A DNA stretch of 64,000 nt from Heliocybe sulcata (lineage: Eukaryota > Basidiomycota > Agaricomycetes > Gloeophyllales > Gloeophyllaceae), in the NCBI GenBank assembly GCA_004369045.1, contig ML213513.1:846968-910967 (forward strand), in the 5' to 3' direction. A model generated the notes under the pieces. The model had not been told where the DNA came from. It searched no databases and was given only the letters and a program-made list of their open reading frames with translations. Made by a program: the position numbers and the translations under genes. This document shows positions 24,408 to 35,233 of this stretch, piece by piece (the stretch's first letter is position 1; the number at the start of each line of letters is the position of its first letter).

Positions 24408-27400
24408 ATGCAACCAGGCTCTACTGATGATGAAATGCTGGATGCTGGTACGCAAGGTGGTCACAAGTGGCCGCGGCGTATCCTGTGCCTTTGCGATACG
24501 TGCAGCCGCCACTTTCATGAAGACGAGAATGGACAAAAGCAACCTGGTCTCTTTGTACATCCCAATACTTGCCGCTCACATCTGAAGCACGATGCTGAGC
24601 TCCGGCGGGATATGTACAAGCCCGATTCCCAACAGGATGGCTCTGTCTATGAGCAGCTACGTGATGTGGTCAGGGAAGCGGTGCGTCCTCCCAAGTCAGA
24701 GTCGTATGCTTAATACATGCTAAGAATCATGTGGTTTCTCTTCTAACACCAGCAAGATACCAGTATGGAAGCAGTTCTGGAGACCGGCCAGCACATGGGT
24801 ACTACCACGTCTGATATGACGGAGGTAATTCCGAATACAGCTTCAACCTTAACAGAAAACACTGGAGATGGCAAGTATACTTTTCTTGACTATGTTTGAA
24901 TCATAAGTCTTCTAACAGGTATTCACTACAGATTCACAGCTTGAACAGCAGGCATCTGCTATCGTGACGCTGGCCCTTGTTCTTGCAAGCTGGCTTCATG
25001 TTTGTTGCGGACTGAGCCGTGGGGCTTCATCCCGAGTCTTGAAGGTCGTTAATGCAATCATAACGATGACATTCAACCTCGCATGCCTATTCCACATCCC
25101 GGCTCATGGCAGCACCAGACGCATGAACATTAATATGAAGCATGATGTGCGTACCGCAATGTCTAGCCTATCAATAGAACCCTTCTTGCACCGTTCAGTC
25201 TGTTGTCCCAAGTGTTTTGCACAATATGCCATTGGGGACTGTCCCGATGTATGCCCGCGGAAGGAGACACCACAAAGTAGAGCTTGTGGTGAAGTACTTT
25301 GGACTACCCGTCATGGCGGTAATGGCAGTCCCATCCGGTGCCCAAAACGTCTCTATACAACTCAGTCATTAGAATCCTGGCTTACGTGGTTCCTATCACG
25401 TCCTGGTATTGAAGATGCGATGGACGAGTCCTATTCTCACGTACCATCCGGAGATCAGATGCATTCGATATTCGACAGTCCTGCATGGCGAAGCTTCGGT
25501 GCCTACACATCTAGACCTGGCAACCTCGTCTTCAGTTACTTCATTGACTGGTTTAATCCTCTACTGAACAAAATTGCGGGGAAGACAGTCTCAGCTGGGG
25601 CGATAATGCTATTCTGCATGAACTTACCAGAGCATCTCCAGTACCTGCCTGAAAATACTTTTTTTGCTGGAATCACACCTCCCCCAAAAGAACCATCTGT
25701 CACTACAATAAGCAATGTCGCCGACCCTGTCATAGATCAAATCCACGAATTCTACAGTGGCAAGCAGATACCCACTCACCGGCATCCGGAAGGCTTCTGG
25801 ATCAGAGTCACAATCATGGCTTTTATTGCTGACCTGCTCGCCATCCGGAAAGCAGGTGGCTTTGCATCCCATAGCGCCAAGATCTTCTGCACATTCTGTG
25901 ATTGTCTTAGGAGTGAACTGGAAGGTCTGGACCCTCATCAATGGCGACCCCGCAATGGCCTTGAAGTGCGGAATGCTGCTTGGGAGTGGTATCGTGCTCA
26001 GACGAAGAAGGCAAGGGAGGCATTATTTGCGACAACTGGGGTACGATGGTCATCACTCCAGAAGTTGTTCTACCGCGACCCAGTCCGTCATACAGTGCTC
26101 GGTGTCATGCACAACTGGATGGAGGGCATTTTACAGCATCATGCTCGCAGGAAATGGGGCATAGGTATTGAGCCAAGTTCAAGCAAAGGTGAAGAAGATG
26201 TCAGTCTGCCACATGCCCAGGCTGGCACTGATGGTGCTGAACCCCATTTTATGGAAATTGATATGTCAGACCTTCCTGCAGAGGTCGAAGAGCTGATGGA
26301 GGACAGTGCAAGACACAATGATGCTCCTTCATTCCAGAGGCGTCACACTGCCACTCCAGACTTCCGCATGGATAGCAGTGGTGAAGAGAGTGGTGATGAT
26401 GAATTCCTGCAGCCTGATGAGGAGTCCGATAGTGATGACTCAGATGATGACTCCAGCAACACTGCGCCATCAAAAATACCTCCATGTCTTTTCAATACAG
26501 CAGACTTGGGGGAGATTCGCGAAGCAATCAGAGATACTATCCTTCCATCGTGGGTTGATCGCCCCCCGACCAATCTTGGCGACAAGTCTCATGGAAAGCT
26601 GAAGGCTGATAACTGGTTTATTCTCTTCTCGGTTATGCTTCCTATGGCACTGGTGGAGCTTTGGACAGCAACTGGCAGAGACCACGATTCACTGCTCCTG
26701 CAGAATTTTTATGACCTCGTTACCTGCACAAATATCGTTGGTTCCTACACAACCAGCAACACAATGGCGGACACCTTTCTTATGCACTATATCCGATACC
26801 GGACTTCACTCCAGCAGCTATTTCCTGGCTCTAGTTCTGTTCCAAATCATCACTATGCCATGCATTATCCGGAGCTGCTCAAGTTCTGGGGCCCTCTCAT
26901 GAAGATAAGTGAATTTGCATATGAGCATCATAATGGTATGCTGCAAAAGATCAAGACAAATGGACACATGCGTGAGTGGCAATAAATTGACACATTACAC
27001 TCATATGCTAAGGAACATGTAGATGATCTTGACTACACAATGCTCCAACAGATATGTCGTCGCAGTCGTCTGTCGGCCAAAATTCAGGATGCAGCACACG
27101 CCTGCAATCCACTTGCAAAGGTCTATGCTCTGATGACACCGCACATTGGCTCTCCGTTGTTGCCAGCAGGAATGCAAGGAGACTATCTTGAATTGATGAA
27201 GGCACATGCTAGAGGCGACAAACTGGACCCTCAGTTGTACCAGCTCATGCTGGAGCATTTGAATAACTGGGGTTTCTCAGCTCGACATTATCAACAGCTG
27301 CCTCACCCGATGGATGCAGTGGTCCTGTCTCCAACCGGTCTGCAACAGCGGCACTTCAAATACATGAACCGCGACTTCTCAGACCATACTGCGCATGAGG

Positions 27401-27735
27401 GCAACAGCTCAATTCTTTATCAGTTACCCACTGGGGAGCGGGGGGCAGGCTTCATCCATGCGATCTGGTCTGTGATTGTCGGGCACGATGCACATCTCCT
27501 GCTTGTGGTCACCCCTCATGAGAAGCTCTCAGACGAAGATCAAGGACGAAACCCCTTCGTGGGGCTGCCGGGGCTCTTGATCCAGCTGGTCTATGCTCAA
27601 AGATCTTCACAATTTTTATTGATTCAGCCTGACTACATTATCTCTCATGGAGCACTACGGAGACGGCCAGCAGGGACATTCGGGATGTCGAAGGCAACAA
27701 TGATCATTCATGATCTAAGTCGGGGCCGGAAATAG
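24408..27735 (+). CDS. CACTA (Tnp2-like) transposase, 1,047 aa
   Basis: Four exons were read: 24408-24680, 24753-24870, 24932-26971 and 27023-27735, summing to 1,047 aa. The N-terminus carries a Cys/His cluster (CLCDTCSRHF...PNTCRSHLKH, about residues 22-55) that may bind DNA. The central region has the Tnp2/Transposase_21 hallmarks SYFIDWFNPLLNKIAGK, CMNLPEHLQY, PENTFFAGI, GGFASHSAKIFCTFC and a DP-R-VLGVMHNWMEG segment. An acidic linker follows (Glu/Asp/Ser-rich, about residues 555-610). Intron 2 (24871-24931) uses a GC donor. Intron 3 (26972-27022) removes what would otherwise be an early stop. The enzyme would cut and paste the element. No interruption is visible, so it may be active. Confidence 0.85.
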
Positions 27736-27899
27736 GTTTACAGTTGGTAGGCTAAAGGCAATTGAATCAGAATGCAACAGCAACAGGAGGTAGAGGAATC
27801 ATGCCTTTGCATAGGTACTTCAGGCCATGATATCGACGGTGACTGACTAGGAGAGCGATAGTTGGCTCAGATCCACAAATAGAAGTGCTCGGTAGTTGC

Positions 27900-28960
27900 G
27901 AGGAGCTGCGCAAGCAACAGCAGTGCCAGAGATCATCGACTCGGCACGTTCATGGTGTGAGCTACTGACTGAGAACCTAAAGCTTGCAACTCAAACAGAG
28001 CGTCGGATCTATTTCAGCTGCCGTACAAGTGAACTCAACTGCATGGGCGAGAAGCTGGGCTTGCGAGGCCTGTGTGCCTGGGGTTCCCTTGTGTGGGTAC
28101 GCCGCGAGCACTCAGTCTCAAAACTCACAGAGTGCGCCCGTGATAGTCGGTTGGTCAGGATTTCAGATGAATCAAAGGGGCATATTGGCCACAGGAGCGT
28201 ACTGTACTGTCGAATGGAACACCTGATTCCACATCTGCTGAAGGAAGTTTCGAGGGGGAGAATGCGGAAGACTTCGACGTCAGTAATGAAACACCTTCAG
28301 CACTGCAGAAATCACGCGCCGAGGCCAAACCCGAGGATACCCAAGACCCTTCTAACCCACCCGAGTCATCCGACAATGTTTCCATCCCTCCACCGGCGAG
28401 TCGGATGTGTATGAAACATCCTACACCAGCACCTGTCCAACGTCCGCAACACGATCATCAATCTTCGCAATACGCGCGAGACTTGATGTCTGGAGAAGAG
28501 CACACGTCTGTAAAGCCGAACAATCTGAGCATTCCAGCTGGTCTTCAGATACCGAGGCAGTCATTTACCATCAAGGAGGTGCCGGACGAGGGTGACGAGG
28601 CAGGGGGAATCGAGAATGCACTTGTTGCCAAGACCGGTGAAGCTGAAGCCTTAAACCCACGCAACCTTGGAGACGTGAGGAAGCATCCAGATTAGCTGCG
28701 TTGGTGGAGGAGGCCATTATCAAACAGTTGAACACGCTGACTATTGGGTCGAAGTGGGTATTCTGTGCGAAGAAGGATGCGACCGGTCACATCGCACGTC
28801 ACAAGGCACATCTCATCGTGCAGGGCTTCATGACCAGTTGCAGTCACTCAACTCGCTCAGCTCGGCTGCACATCCTAGCTTCTCCTCATCCATTTCTGAG
28901 CTCACAATTACACAACCCTGGCGGCACACTAATCATGACAGAGCGGAAATGACTGCCGCC
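27900..28960 (+). mobile_element. Ty1/copia LTR-retrotransposon fragment nested in the transposon
   Basis: This is a degraded piece of a copia pol gene. It has sequence resembling the end of the integrase region (around 28070-28190) and the start of the reverse transcriptase (SKWVFCAKKDATGHI, around 28750). No LTRs were recognised around it. It is clearly broken and old, and inserted or carried between the two transposon genes. Confidence 0.65.
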
Positions 28961-29006
28961 ACAAAGGTCAGCTCGGGTTGTGTTTCGTATGCATAGATCC
29001 AGGGAT

Positions 29007-29735
29007 ATGAACGCGCCATGTGCTGTGATCGCGCAGTTCTACCAGGAGGACATCGTCCAGCTCATCGACAAGCCGGACACGCTCGACATCATTCTTGTAC
29101 GTGGTTTACTTCTTTCACGTTCTTTCTCGCAGCTCACGGCACCCAGCAGAGATGCTGGCACAACGCCGAGGACCTCCCCCCGCCTGCGCACCACCCCGAC
29201 CCGCTGATGCGCCCATTGCAGTGTGGCGTGGTCGGCGTGTCCTTCTTCCCCGCCGCGGCATGCGAGACCCTGCCCGAGCGCCGCCTGCGACTCGTCGACC
29301 GCACCTTTGTCTCCGGCGACCTCTGCAAGCGGCGCGTCGAAGATGTGCGCAGTGGCGTCGTCACAGGCGTCGATATTTGCTTCCGGCTGAAGCACGTCGT
29401 GAGCAGGGAGGAGGTGCCTGGGTGGAAGAGCCTGGGGAGATGGAGTACGAGGTGGACATGGAGGCAGGGGATTATGTGGTGTGTGATGATTGGATTGGGC
29501 AGGTGGGTGATGTGTTGGCTTGGTGTAGTCGGAACGGATGGGCTCATGTGTGCCACTGTATCATTGTCAGATCACCGAGGTGCACTATAGTTGTCGATGC
29601 CAGGGGTGCGTGCACCTAATCTATGCCTACCGCGAAGATGTTCGACGAGGCTACGATCGAAGTGTCAAATCGCCACCTGCTCAAGCTGCCTGAGCTGCGC
29701 TCCGGCCTTACGATCGGGGACAGGAGCAAAGTCCG
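29007..29735 (+). pseudogene. Captured fragment of a host UBE2O-like E2 ubiquitin-conjugating enzyme gene
   Basis: The conceptual product matches the N-terminal region of the large basidiomycete E2/UBE2O-like proteins: FYQEDIVQLIDKPDTLDII, RCWHNAEDLPPPAHHPDP, VGVSFFPAA, LRLVDRTFVSGDLCKR, VRSGVVTGVD, GDYVVCDDWIGQ and FDEATIEVS. An apparent intron (29096-29148) is still present between the first two segments, so the capture was of genomic DNA, not cDNA. Around 29420-29440 the frame shifts by one base relative to the family, and the conserved UBC catalytic domain is absent, so this is a truncated pseudogene. The local GC content is higher than in the surrounding transposon. Lying inside a CACTA element, it fits the known gene-fragment capture by this superfamily. 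The parent gene should be elsewhere in the genome. Confidence 0.65.
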
Positions 29736-29926
29736 GCTGCGTTTACCCCCCTTAAGTCGAGTGTGTGGCGCTCATGAGATACGCATGTTTGTAGGAACTG
29801 CTCAACCCGGTTATGGACGGGGCAGCAGCAGTGAATTCAGCAAGAGCCTGACGATTTCATATAGCAAAAGTGATGTTATTTTAGAATGGGTTTATGGAGA
29901 TTGTTCAAGGTCCTTCTATATAACAA

Positions 29927-31912
29927 CTAACTGCCTGAAGTATCAGCAAGCATTGCAGCAAATGCTCGCTGACCGGAAACCACTTCATCACACTCGTCCT
30001 CCTCATCATACAACTCGCCTCCATCCTCTTCATCATCATCAGGACCATCCTCATCACCAGATGACCAATCCACTGGAACAGCACTCTCGTCTGGGATCTT
30101 ATACCTGGCGAATACTTCATCACCAAATTTCTCAACCAACTCGCTGCTAGATATATGTTCAGCTTCATAATTGTTGTCAGGTACAAGTATTGTATTGGGG
30201 TCGAGTGGGAATGCAAGAGCTTCATTGGTAATCTTCAATCGCATGCCTGGGAGGAGCTGATTGTAGAATATAGGATTGAAGTAGTCAAGGGGCATGGTGT
30301 CCGGGAGTCTCGGAAAAGCAGTGTCTTTCGGCTCAGGAGGCCAGAGCCGCGTACGCCCCCTGATCCGACCGCGCTGCGAGTACGTCAGAGTCTTCTCTCG
30401 AACGGCATCAAAGCGTCGAAAGAAGATGTTTGCCGCCGCAGAGCGCTCAGGCCTGCACTTGATAGCGTAGGCACCAAGCTCCGGGTCCCATTCGTCATCC
30501 GAAGTTGCCTTGACTTCTGAGACCATATTGATATACCGCGCAGGAAGTTTCATTTCTTTCGCAAACTTCTTGCGACATGCAGCGAGCTGTGGAATGTGAC
30601 AGAGTGAATTAGAGGATATTGCGGCAAATATATTATCTTACTCACACGTTCACAATTCTTGTACAATGTCTTTAGCTCCTCAGATATTGTTACACTTCCC
30701 GGCGACTTCTTCTCCTTGGTAAAGCGCTTTTGCTGGTAATAATGCACGAAATGGTCGTACAGCTTGAGGATAAGCATGGTATTTGTAACATATCTGGGAT
30801 TCGGGAGGAGCTGGTCATACACCTTCGCCAAGATGCCCTGCTGGAATGTCGTCAAAGCAATAATGCGACAAGCAGAGTTATATGGAGAGTATGCTGTGTC
30901 CCGAAGGTCGGGGCACCAACATGGTAGTCCAAAGCGTGAGATACAGACTTGATAGTACTCGAGCATAGCCTGATCGACCATCAGCATCCATGGTGCTTGC
31001 TGTCCGCCACCCCCATAACGAAGCGACTGCGAGATTTCGACAAGAGAGGAGTGTATGAGAGGAGGACCAGCTGTCGCAGTAGCAGCAATGTTCTGACCGT
31101 CTGAGAACCACAACGAGAAGTCAGACAGGATATCTGATGGTGGAAGTTTTGGGACAGCGCCTCGTTCAAGACGCCAGAGAATCCGAATATGAGCGTACAA
31201 GGCACGCTAATTTCGATCAGTATCAAAAGCATTAGGTATTCCTACGCAGACTCGCCTTGAATCCTGCAATATCGTCCGGCAGTTCGCTCATCAACACTCG
31301 ATTGACGTCGGAAGGCTTTTTGATGGGAGATACTGAGCACCTCCGGTTGCCAGCATGATGCTTTTCCGGAGAGACTGACGCTCGAGCAACACTCCGCGTC
31401 TCCAGGAGTACTGAGGGCCGTCGGTGCCTGTCAACGGGCGGGGCAGCTTTGTGACGCTTTCCTATGGGCTGTGGCCTATCAGCCTCGAGTCGTGCGCGCT
31501 TCAGTCGGCCCGGACGTCTGCTACTTGAGCTGCTTTCCATGACGACATCCACCATATCTGTACCTTCATGGACATCTGATCTGCTCGTGTATGACCAGTG
31601 AATATTTTAGTCATGTCATAGCTTGAATAAAAGCAGCCGCAAATACCTTATTTGTGCTGCAGCCAGCTGCTGCCGTAGCTCGTCTATCTGCAGCTGATAG
31701 AGAGCTCGCGCCTGCTCTGCTGCGATTCGCGCCTGTTCTTCTTGGAATACCGCTATCCGCTGCGCCTGCTCAGCCTGCTCAGCCTGGCGTAGCTGCGCGT
31801 ACTGCTGATGCACGTGCTCTATTTCCTGGTGCAACACCTGCTCTACGTGAGCTGCGAATGCTTCCGGGATAGCAGGTGGTTGAGACGGATACGAAACGGG
31901 ATTCTGGGACAT
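29927..31912 (-). CDS. Second transposon-encoded protein, 603 aa, unknown function
   Basis: Four exons (31647-31912, 31256-31580, 30646-31206, 29927-30586) sum to 603 aa with consistent phases. The intron at 31207-31255 has a GC donor. N-terminal residues about 25-88 are rich in Gln/Glu/Ala/Arg and predicted coiled coil. Residues about 100-190 are basic with Arg/Lys/Ser-Pro clusters (RRPGRLKRAR and KRHKAA look like nuclear signals). A globular middle (about 200-400) with many aromatic residues follows (ILWRLERGAVPKLP, SRFGLPCWCPDLRDTAY). The C-terminus has a long acidic stretch (DDDEEDGGELYDEEDECDE). I recognise no domain. By position it could be the analogue of plant TnpA/TnpD accessory proteins, which bind subterminal repeats and aid excision; that is inference. 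The frame is intact, suggesting selection or recent arrival. Confidence 0.75.
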
Positions 31913-32089
31913 CTTCAGAGTGGTATGAGCTCTCCTATAGCAAAACTTCGAACTAATAATCGTTGCACTATATCGCGACGGCGACTTCACGGCGACTTCA
32001 AATCCAGCATTCCGCTTAACGCCAATATGAAACGACGCACGTTACGACGACATGCTATAGTGTCGTCCAGACTCCAGAGCCTAATCCAT

Positions 32090-32158
32090 GGACCAGCCGG
32101 AAGGCATGTGATCGGATTTACCGCGGCAACGCAGCGGAATCCGACACCTGCTTTGTGA
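32090..32158. repeat. Degenerate extra copy of the transposon's subterminal sequence
   Basis: The stretch ending GCGGAATCCGACACCTGC at about 32151 resembles the right terminus (GCGGAATTCGACACCTGC, 32341-32358). The preceding bases also parallel those before the true end (CCAGCCGG...GATCGGATTTACCGCGGC versus CCACCCGG...GTCGAGCTTGCCGCGGC). It is either an internal duplication of the subterminal repeat or the end of an older element into which this one was built. Confidence 0.65.
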
Positions 32159-32293
32159 ATTCTCTCTGATCTCTTAAGGCGTATCTCGTAAACAGCAACT
32201 GTATATAAAGTGCCTCTAGAGGCCTCTAGAGTCTGCTTCCGGCACATCTATAGACCACCCGGCAAGACACATGGTCGAGCTTGCCGCGGCCAG

Positions 32294-32371
32294 CGGAATT
32301 CGACACTTGACTCGACAACCTGTCGAATTCCTGCGCCACCGCGGAATTCGACACCTGCTTTGCCCCCCGTG
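32294..32371 (-). repeat. Right terminal inverted repeat
   Basis: Read on the minus strand from 32371, it repeats the left terminus nearly base for base over 78 bp, including the TGTCGAATTC motifs. TGT follows directly at 32372-32374. Confidence 0.85.
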
Positions 32372-32374
32372 TGT
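32372..32374. repeat. Right 3-bp target-site duplication (TGT)
   Basis: It matches TGT at 22620-22622 and completes the target-site duplication. Confidence 0.8.
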
Positions 32375-32479
32375 ACAATTCCAAGCTATCCGAAAGTGGC
32401 GGATCAAGATCGTGCGAATGTTAGCCCCCTTCTTTCGCACCTGAGTTCCACGCATACTTCCTTCCCTTCAACGATTTCG

Positions 32480-32928
32480 ATGCGTCCCTCGTTGGCGGTA
32501 CTGTCCGGCCGTTCAGCCTGGAAAGGTGCGTGCAATACGCTGAGCTGTACAACTTAAACGCTGACAGTACTGGACAGGTCCGTACTTTGTTTCCTTCCCG
32601 AACTTACGGGAGGCATTGCAGAATAATGTGCCCATAAAGACGCAGGCACGGTCGTGCACTATTCTCCCTAATTTCGTCGGGTAAGTGGCCCGAGTACTTG
32701 AACTGCGCAGACGAGAGCTAATACATATGCACGCGTAGCATAAAGTTTCAAGTGCACAATGGCAAGGAGTTCATCGATGTGCAAGTCACACAGGACATGA
32801 TAGGGCACAAGCTGGGCGAGTTTGCGCATACGAAGAAAAGGTTCACCTACAGGTGTGTGGCGAGATCATTTTATCTTCCACGGTAGCTAATTGTCTCCGT
32901 TCTCCATAGACAGACAAAGAACAAGTAG
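32480..32928 (+). CDS. RSM19: Mitochondrial small-subunit ribosomal protein uS19m
   Basis: This is mitochondrial ribosomal protein S19, a component of the 37S subunit head. Four exons (32480-32525, 32578-32680, 32739-32852, 32910-32928) give a 93-aa protein. The S19 signature is complete: [35 protein letters not shown] and [16 protein letters not shown], ending TKNK. There is no long presequence, as is common for S19m. The start codon at 32480 is just 108 bp from the right end of the CACTA element, so the transposon has replaced most of its upstream sequence. Confidence 0.95.
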
Positions 32929-33871
32929 TTGCGCTATGGCGATGCTTGAGGATGCGTCGCCTTGGGACTTACCCATACATGGACGCCACTACACATTTTC
33001 TTCGATGCCAACACCTCGGGAGATACTCTCCCAAGATTCGCGCAATGTTCACTGTAACGAGACTATGGTACCGCTATCAAAACTTGGCTTTACCTGCTCC
33101 ATCATGCTGGTGGATGTATCAATTGAGATTCCGCGATCATGAGCCGGGAAGCTGTTGGCCCGCTCAAGAGCTCTTGTAAGTCGTATCTATCGAGCTGGTT
33201 ACTTGTGAACCTTACGCGCCAGTGATGACAAGGTGACCGATTACCAGCCATAGATAGTCGTAAGATATGAATCGTTAATATGGTCTAGGATTGGCCTGGT
33301 GGATATAGACCGCAAAGGCTTTCGCACATAATGCGCAAGACAGCAATGATAACCAGAGCATTCAGCTGATTTTTAGTGCGAACAACGTTCGTTTACGTTC
33401 GGCGGTTTTCCTCTGCTTTCTCTGCCCTTATCGATTGGTGCTTCGCGATTCTTTTCTTGTTAATAAGTGCTCGTTGACCGCATTTTGGACATGCGATGGG
33501 TTCAAACGGGCTGGACGACCCTGCAACATGGCCTCGGGTCGGACAAGCAGCTAAAGGTGAAGCGACGCGCCGCCGTGACTCTTTTTATTAGAGTCACGTG
33601 AGATCGCGGTATATCGCACGGGTGTCACGCCAGTGCCACCGCCCTTTCACCACCACCACTGCAGCGCGATCTGACTGGATACCCGCAATCTTCTGCGCGA
33701 TATACGGACATCTTTTGCCTCATCTTTAATCACGAAGTACTGGTAAGTTGCTGATTACGGTACTACGACAATAATGCAAAAGTAATTCGCCGCTCCTTAC
33801 CTATCCAGATGAGTTACATGGGCACAGTGAGACAGATTCTTACTGCTCTCTTTTAACGAGAATTGAACAAT
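32929..33871. other. Intergenic, no gene recognised
   Basis: 3' flank of RSM19 and promoter region of the dihydroneopterin-aldolase-like gene. A CT-rich tract occurs around 33410-33430. No convincing gene. Confidence 0.5.
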
Positions 33872-34727
33872 ATGAGTCAGCATGCTGAAGCAAGAGACAT
33901 CATCTCCGTCAAATCGCTCTCGCTGTCGGGCAATATCGGTCCTGACTGTTGGGGCCGCTCCGCGCCTCAGCCGCTGCGCATGGACATTGAAATTGTGATG
34001 GCTCCATTATCCCTCGAGAAAGCCGGTCATTCAGACGACGTAAACGACACAATAAACTACGGGAGCGTCAGTAAAAACGTCCTGCGGATCTTCAGCCTGG
34101 GGCAAGTAGCATTTCCCTGCGGAATGTTTACCGCAGCTACCCTCGCAACAACCGCGGTTTCCGAAGTTGTAAAGAAGAGCCGCCATAACCAAGTTCAAGA
34201 ATACCATATCGCTCTGGAGGCACCCAAGGCTATCCTGCTTGCTGACGGATTGCGCTTGTCCGTGCTGACGAGGGTGACGAGAAGCGGACCTAAAGCAGGA
34301 GAAGTCGTACAGGACGTGTGGTGGTCAGTCAAAGACCTCAGGTTAGCCGTCATCATTGGCGTGAACCCAGCAGAGCGTCTGGCCAAGCAACCTGTCATCA
34401 TCAACATAGAAATCTATCAAAAGCCAAGAGCATTGAAGTCTGACTGGGCCACTGTGGTCCCCGACGTAATAAAGGTACGTGACACGAGAGAAGAAAGACC
34501 AAGTCTACTGTCCTCATATGCTTAAGGCCCTGGAAGCATCAGAGTATCTGACGCTGGAGAAGTTCGTGATGGAAGCTCTCCGGGTAGTGTGCTTGTCCTC
34601 AGAGTGTGTGGACACCGCCACTGTTAGAGCGCAGAAACCGAGCGCGATAACGCTCGCTCATTCGTCCTGCGTCGAAATTACCCGGTCGAGACAACATTTC
34701 CTCGATGCACAATCGACGGACGCATAA
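33872..34727 (+). CDS. Stand-alone dihydroneopterin-aldolase (FolB)-like protein
   Basis: Two exons (33872-34474, 34527-34727) give 267 aa. Two FolB-like halves can be seen. The first starts DIISVKSLSLSGNIGPDCWGR and includes DIEIVMAPLS and DDVNDTINYGSVSKNVL, the typical FolB strand followed by D-x-T-x-x-Y-G. The second, from about residue 125, ends in EASEYLTLEKFVMEALRVVC and RAQKPSAITLAHSSCVEITR. FolB converts 7,8-dihydroneopterin to 6-hydroxymethyl-dihydropterin in folate synthesis. In yeast a double FolB is the N-terminus of trifunctional Fol1; here no FolK or FolP domain follows, so this is a separate protein. Whether catalytic residues are retained in both halves is not certain. The start is the ATG at 33872. 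Confidence 0.82.
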
Positions 34728-35233
34728 ACAGAATATCTCCGAGCGACATGAAGCGGGTAGAGCGCCTCTTTCAGCGGCCTCAGCTCTGGCTAACAGATCA
34801 TATAGATAACAATGCTTTACCGAAGTACGAATAACACACTCATCGATCGTCCGAGCTACAGATTTCCGGTGGTTAACAAGGGCATACTGTGTCGCACTCG
34901 TCAAGGTTTGCTTTACAAAGCACCAGAGTCCTCAGTGAATCGGAAGATACGACAGCAACGGCATTTTCAGAAGTTATACACTGATCTCGCATCCGAGAGA
35001 GGCTAAGGCAGCTGTCACGTGCCACCACAGGCAGAAGGGGTCGTATGCTTCCTGGCTACCGCGGATAGTCACTCGAAGGACACCCAGATATGAGCCCGCC
35101 TCAAGCAGCTGATGCTCCAGATGGCAAAATCTCTAGAGGGTATCAGATGCACCATATGCCACTGGTCTCTCAAGGAGACTGACACGGACAAGGATGTACA
35201 CGAGCTATAGCAAGCTCAGACCATAACCAAGTT
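34728..35233. other. Intergenic between convergent genes
   Basis: The 3' flanks of the FolB-like gene and the KDSR gene meet here. Nothing else recognised. Confidence 0.5.

Larger units (their letters stand above)
22623..32371. mobile_element. Complete CACTA/CMC-type DNA transposon, 9,749 bp, CACGG termini
   Basis: Both ends begin CACGGGGGGCAAAGCAGG in inverted orientation. The inverted repeat extends for about 78 bp with a few mismatches, and the element is flanked by TGT on both sides. Inside are a 1,047-aa Tnp2-like transposase on the plus strand and, convergently, a 603-aa unknown protein on the minus strand. The termini are CACGG rather than the classical CACTA, but the transposase family, the subterminal repeats and the 3-bp duplication fit the CMC (CACTA/Mirage/Chapaev) group. 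Both genes read through without a break once introns are removed, and the ends are nearly identical, so the insertion looks young and possibly autonomous. It also carries a copia fragment and a captured host gene piece. It sits between the starts of the permease and RSM19 genes. Confidence 0.88.

Noticed and set aside
26972-27022. Stop codon that seemed to end the transposase at 26985
   Set aside because: A 51-nt GT-AG intron with matching phases joins the two parts.
29095-29619. Other-frame ORFs over the captured UBE2O-like piece
   Set aside because: Arg/Pro-rich shadows caused by the high GC of the captured coding DNA.
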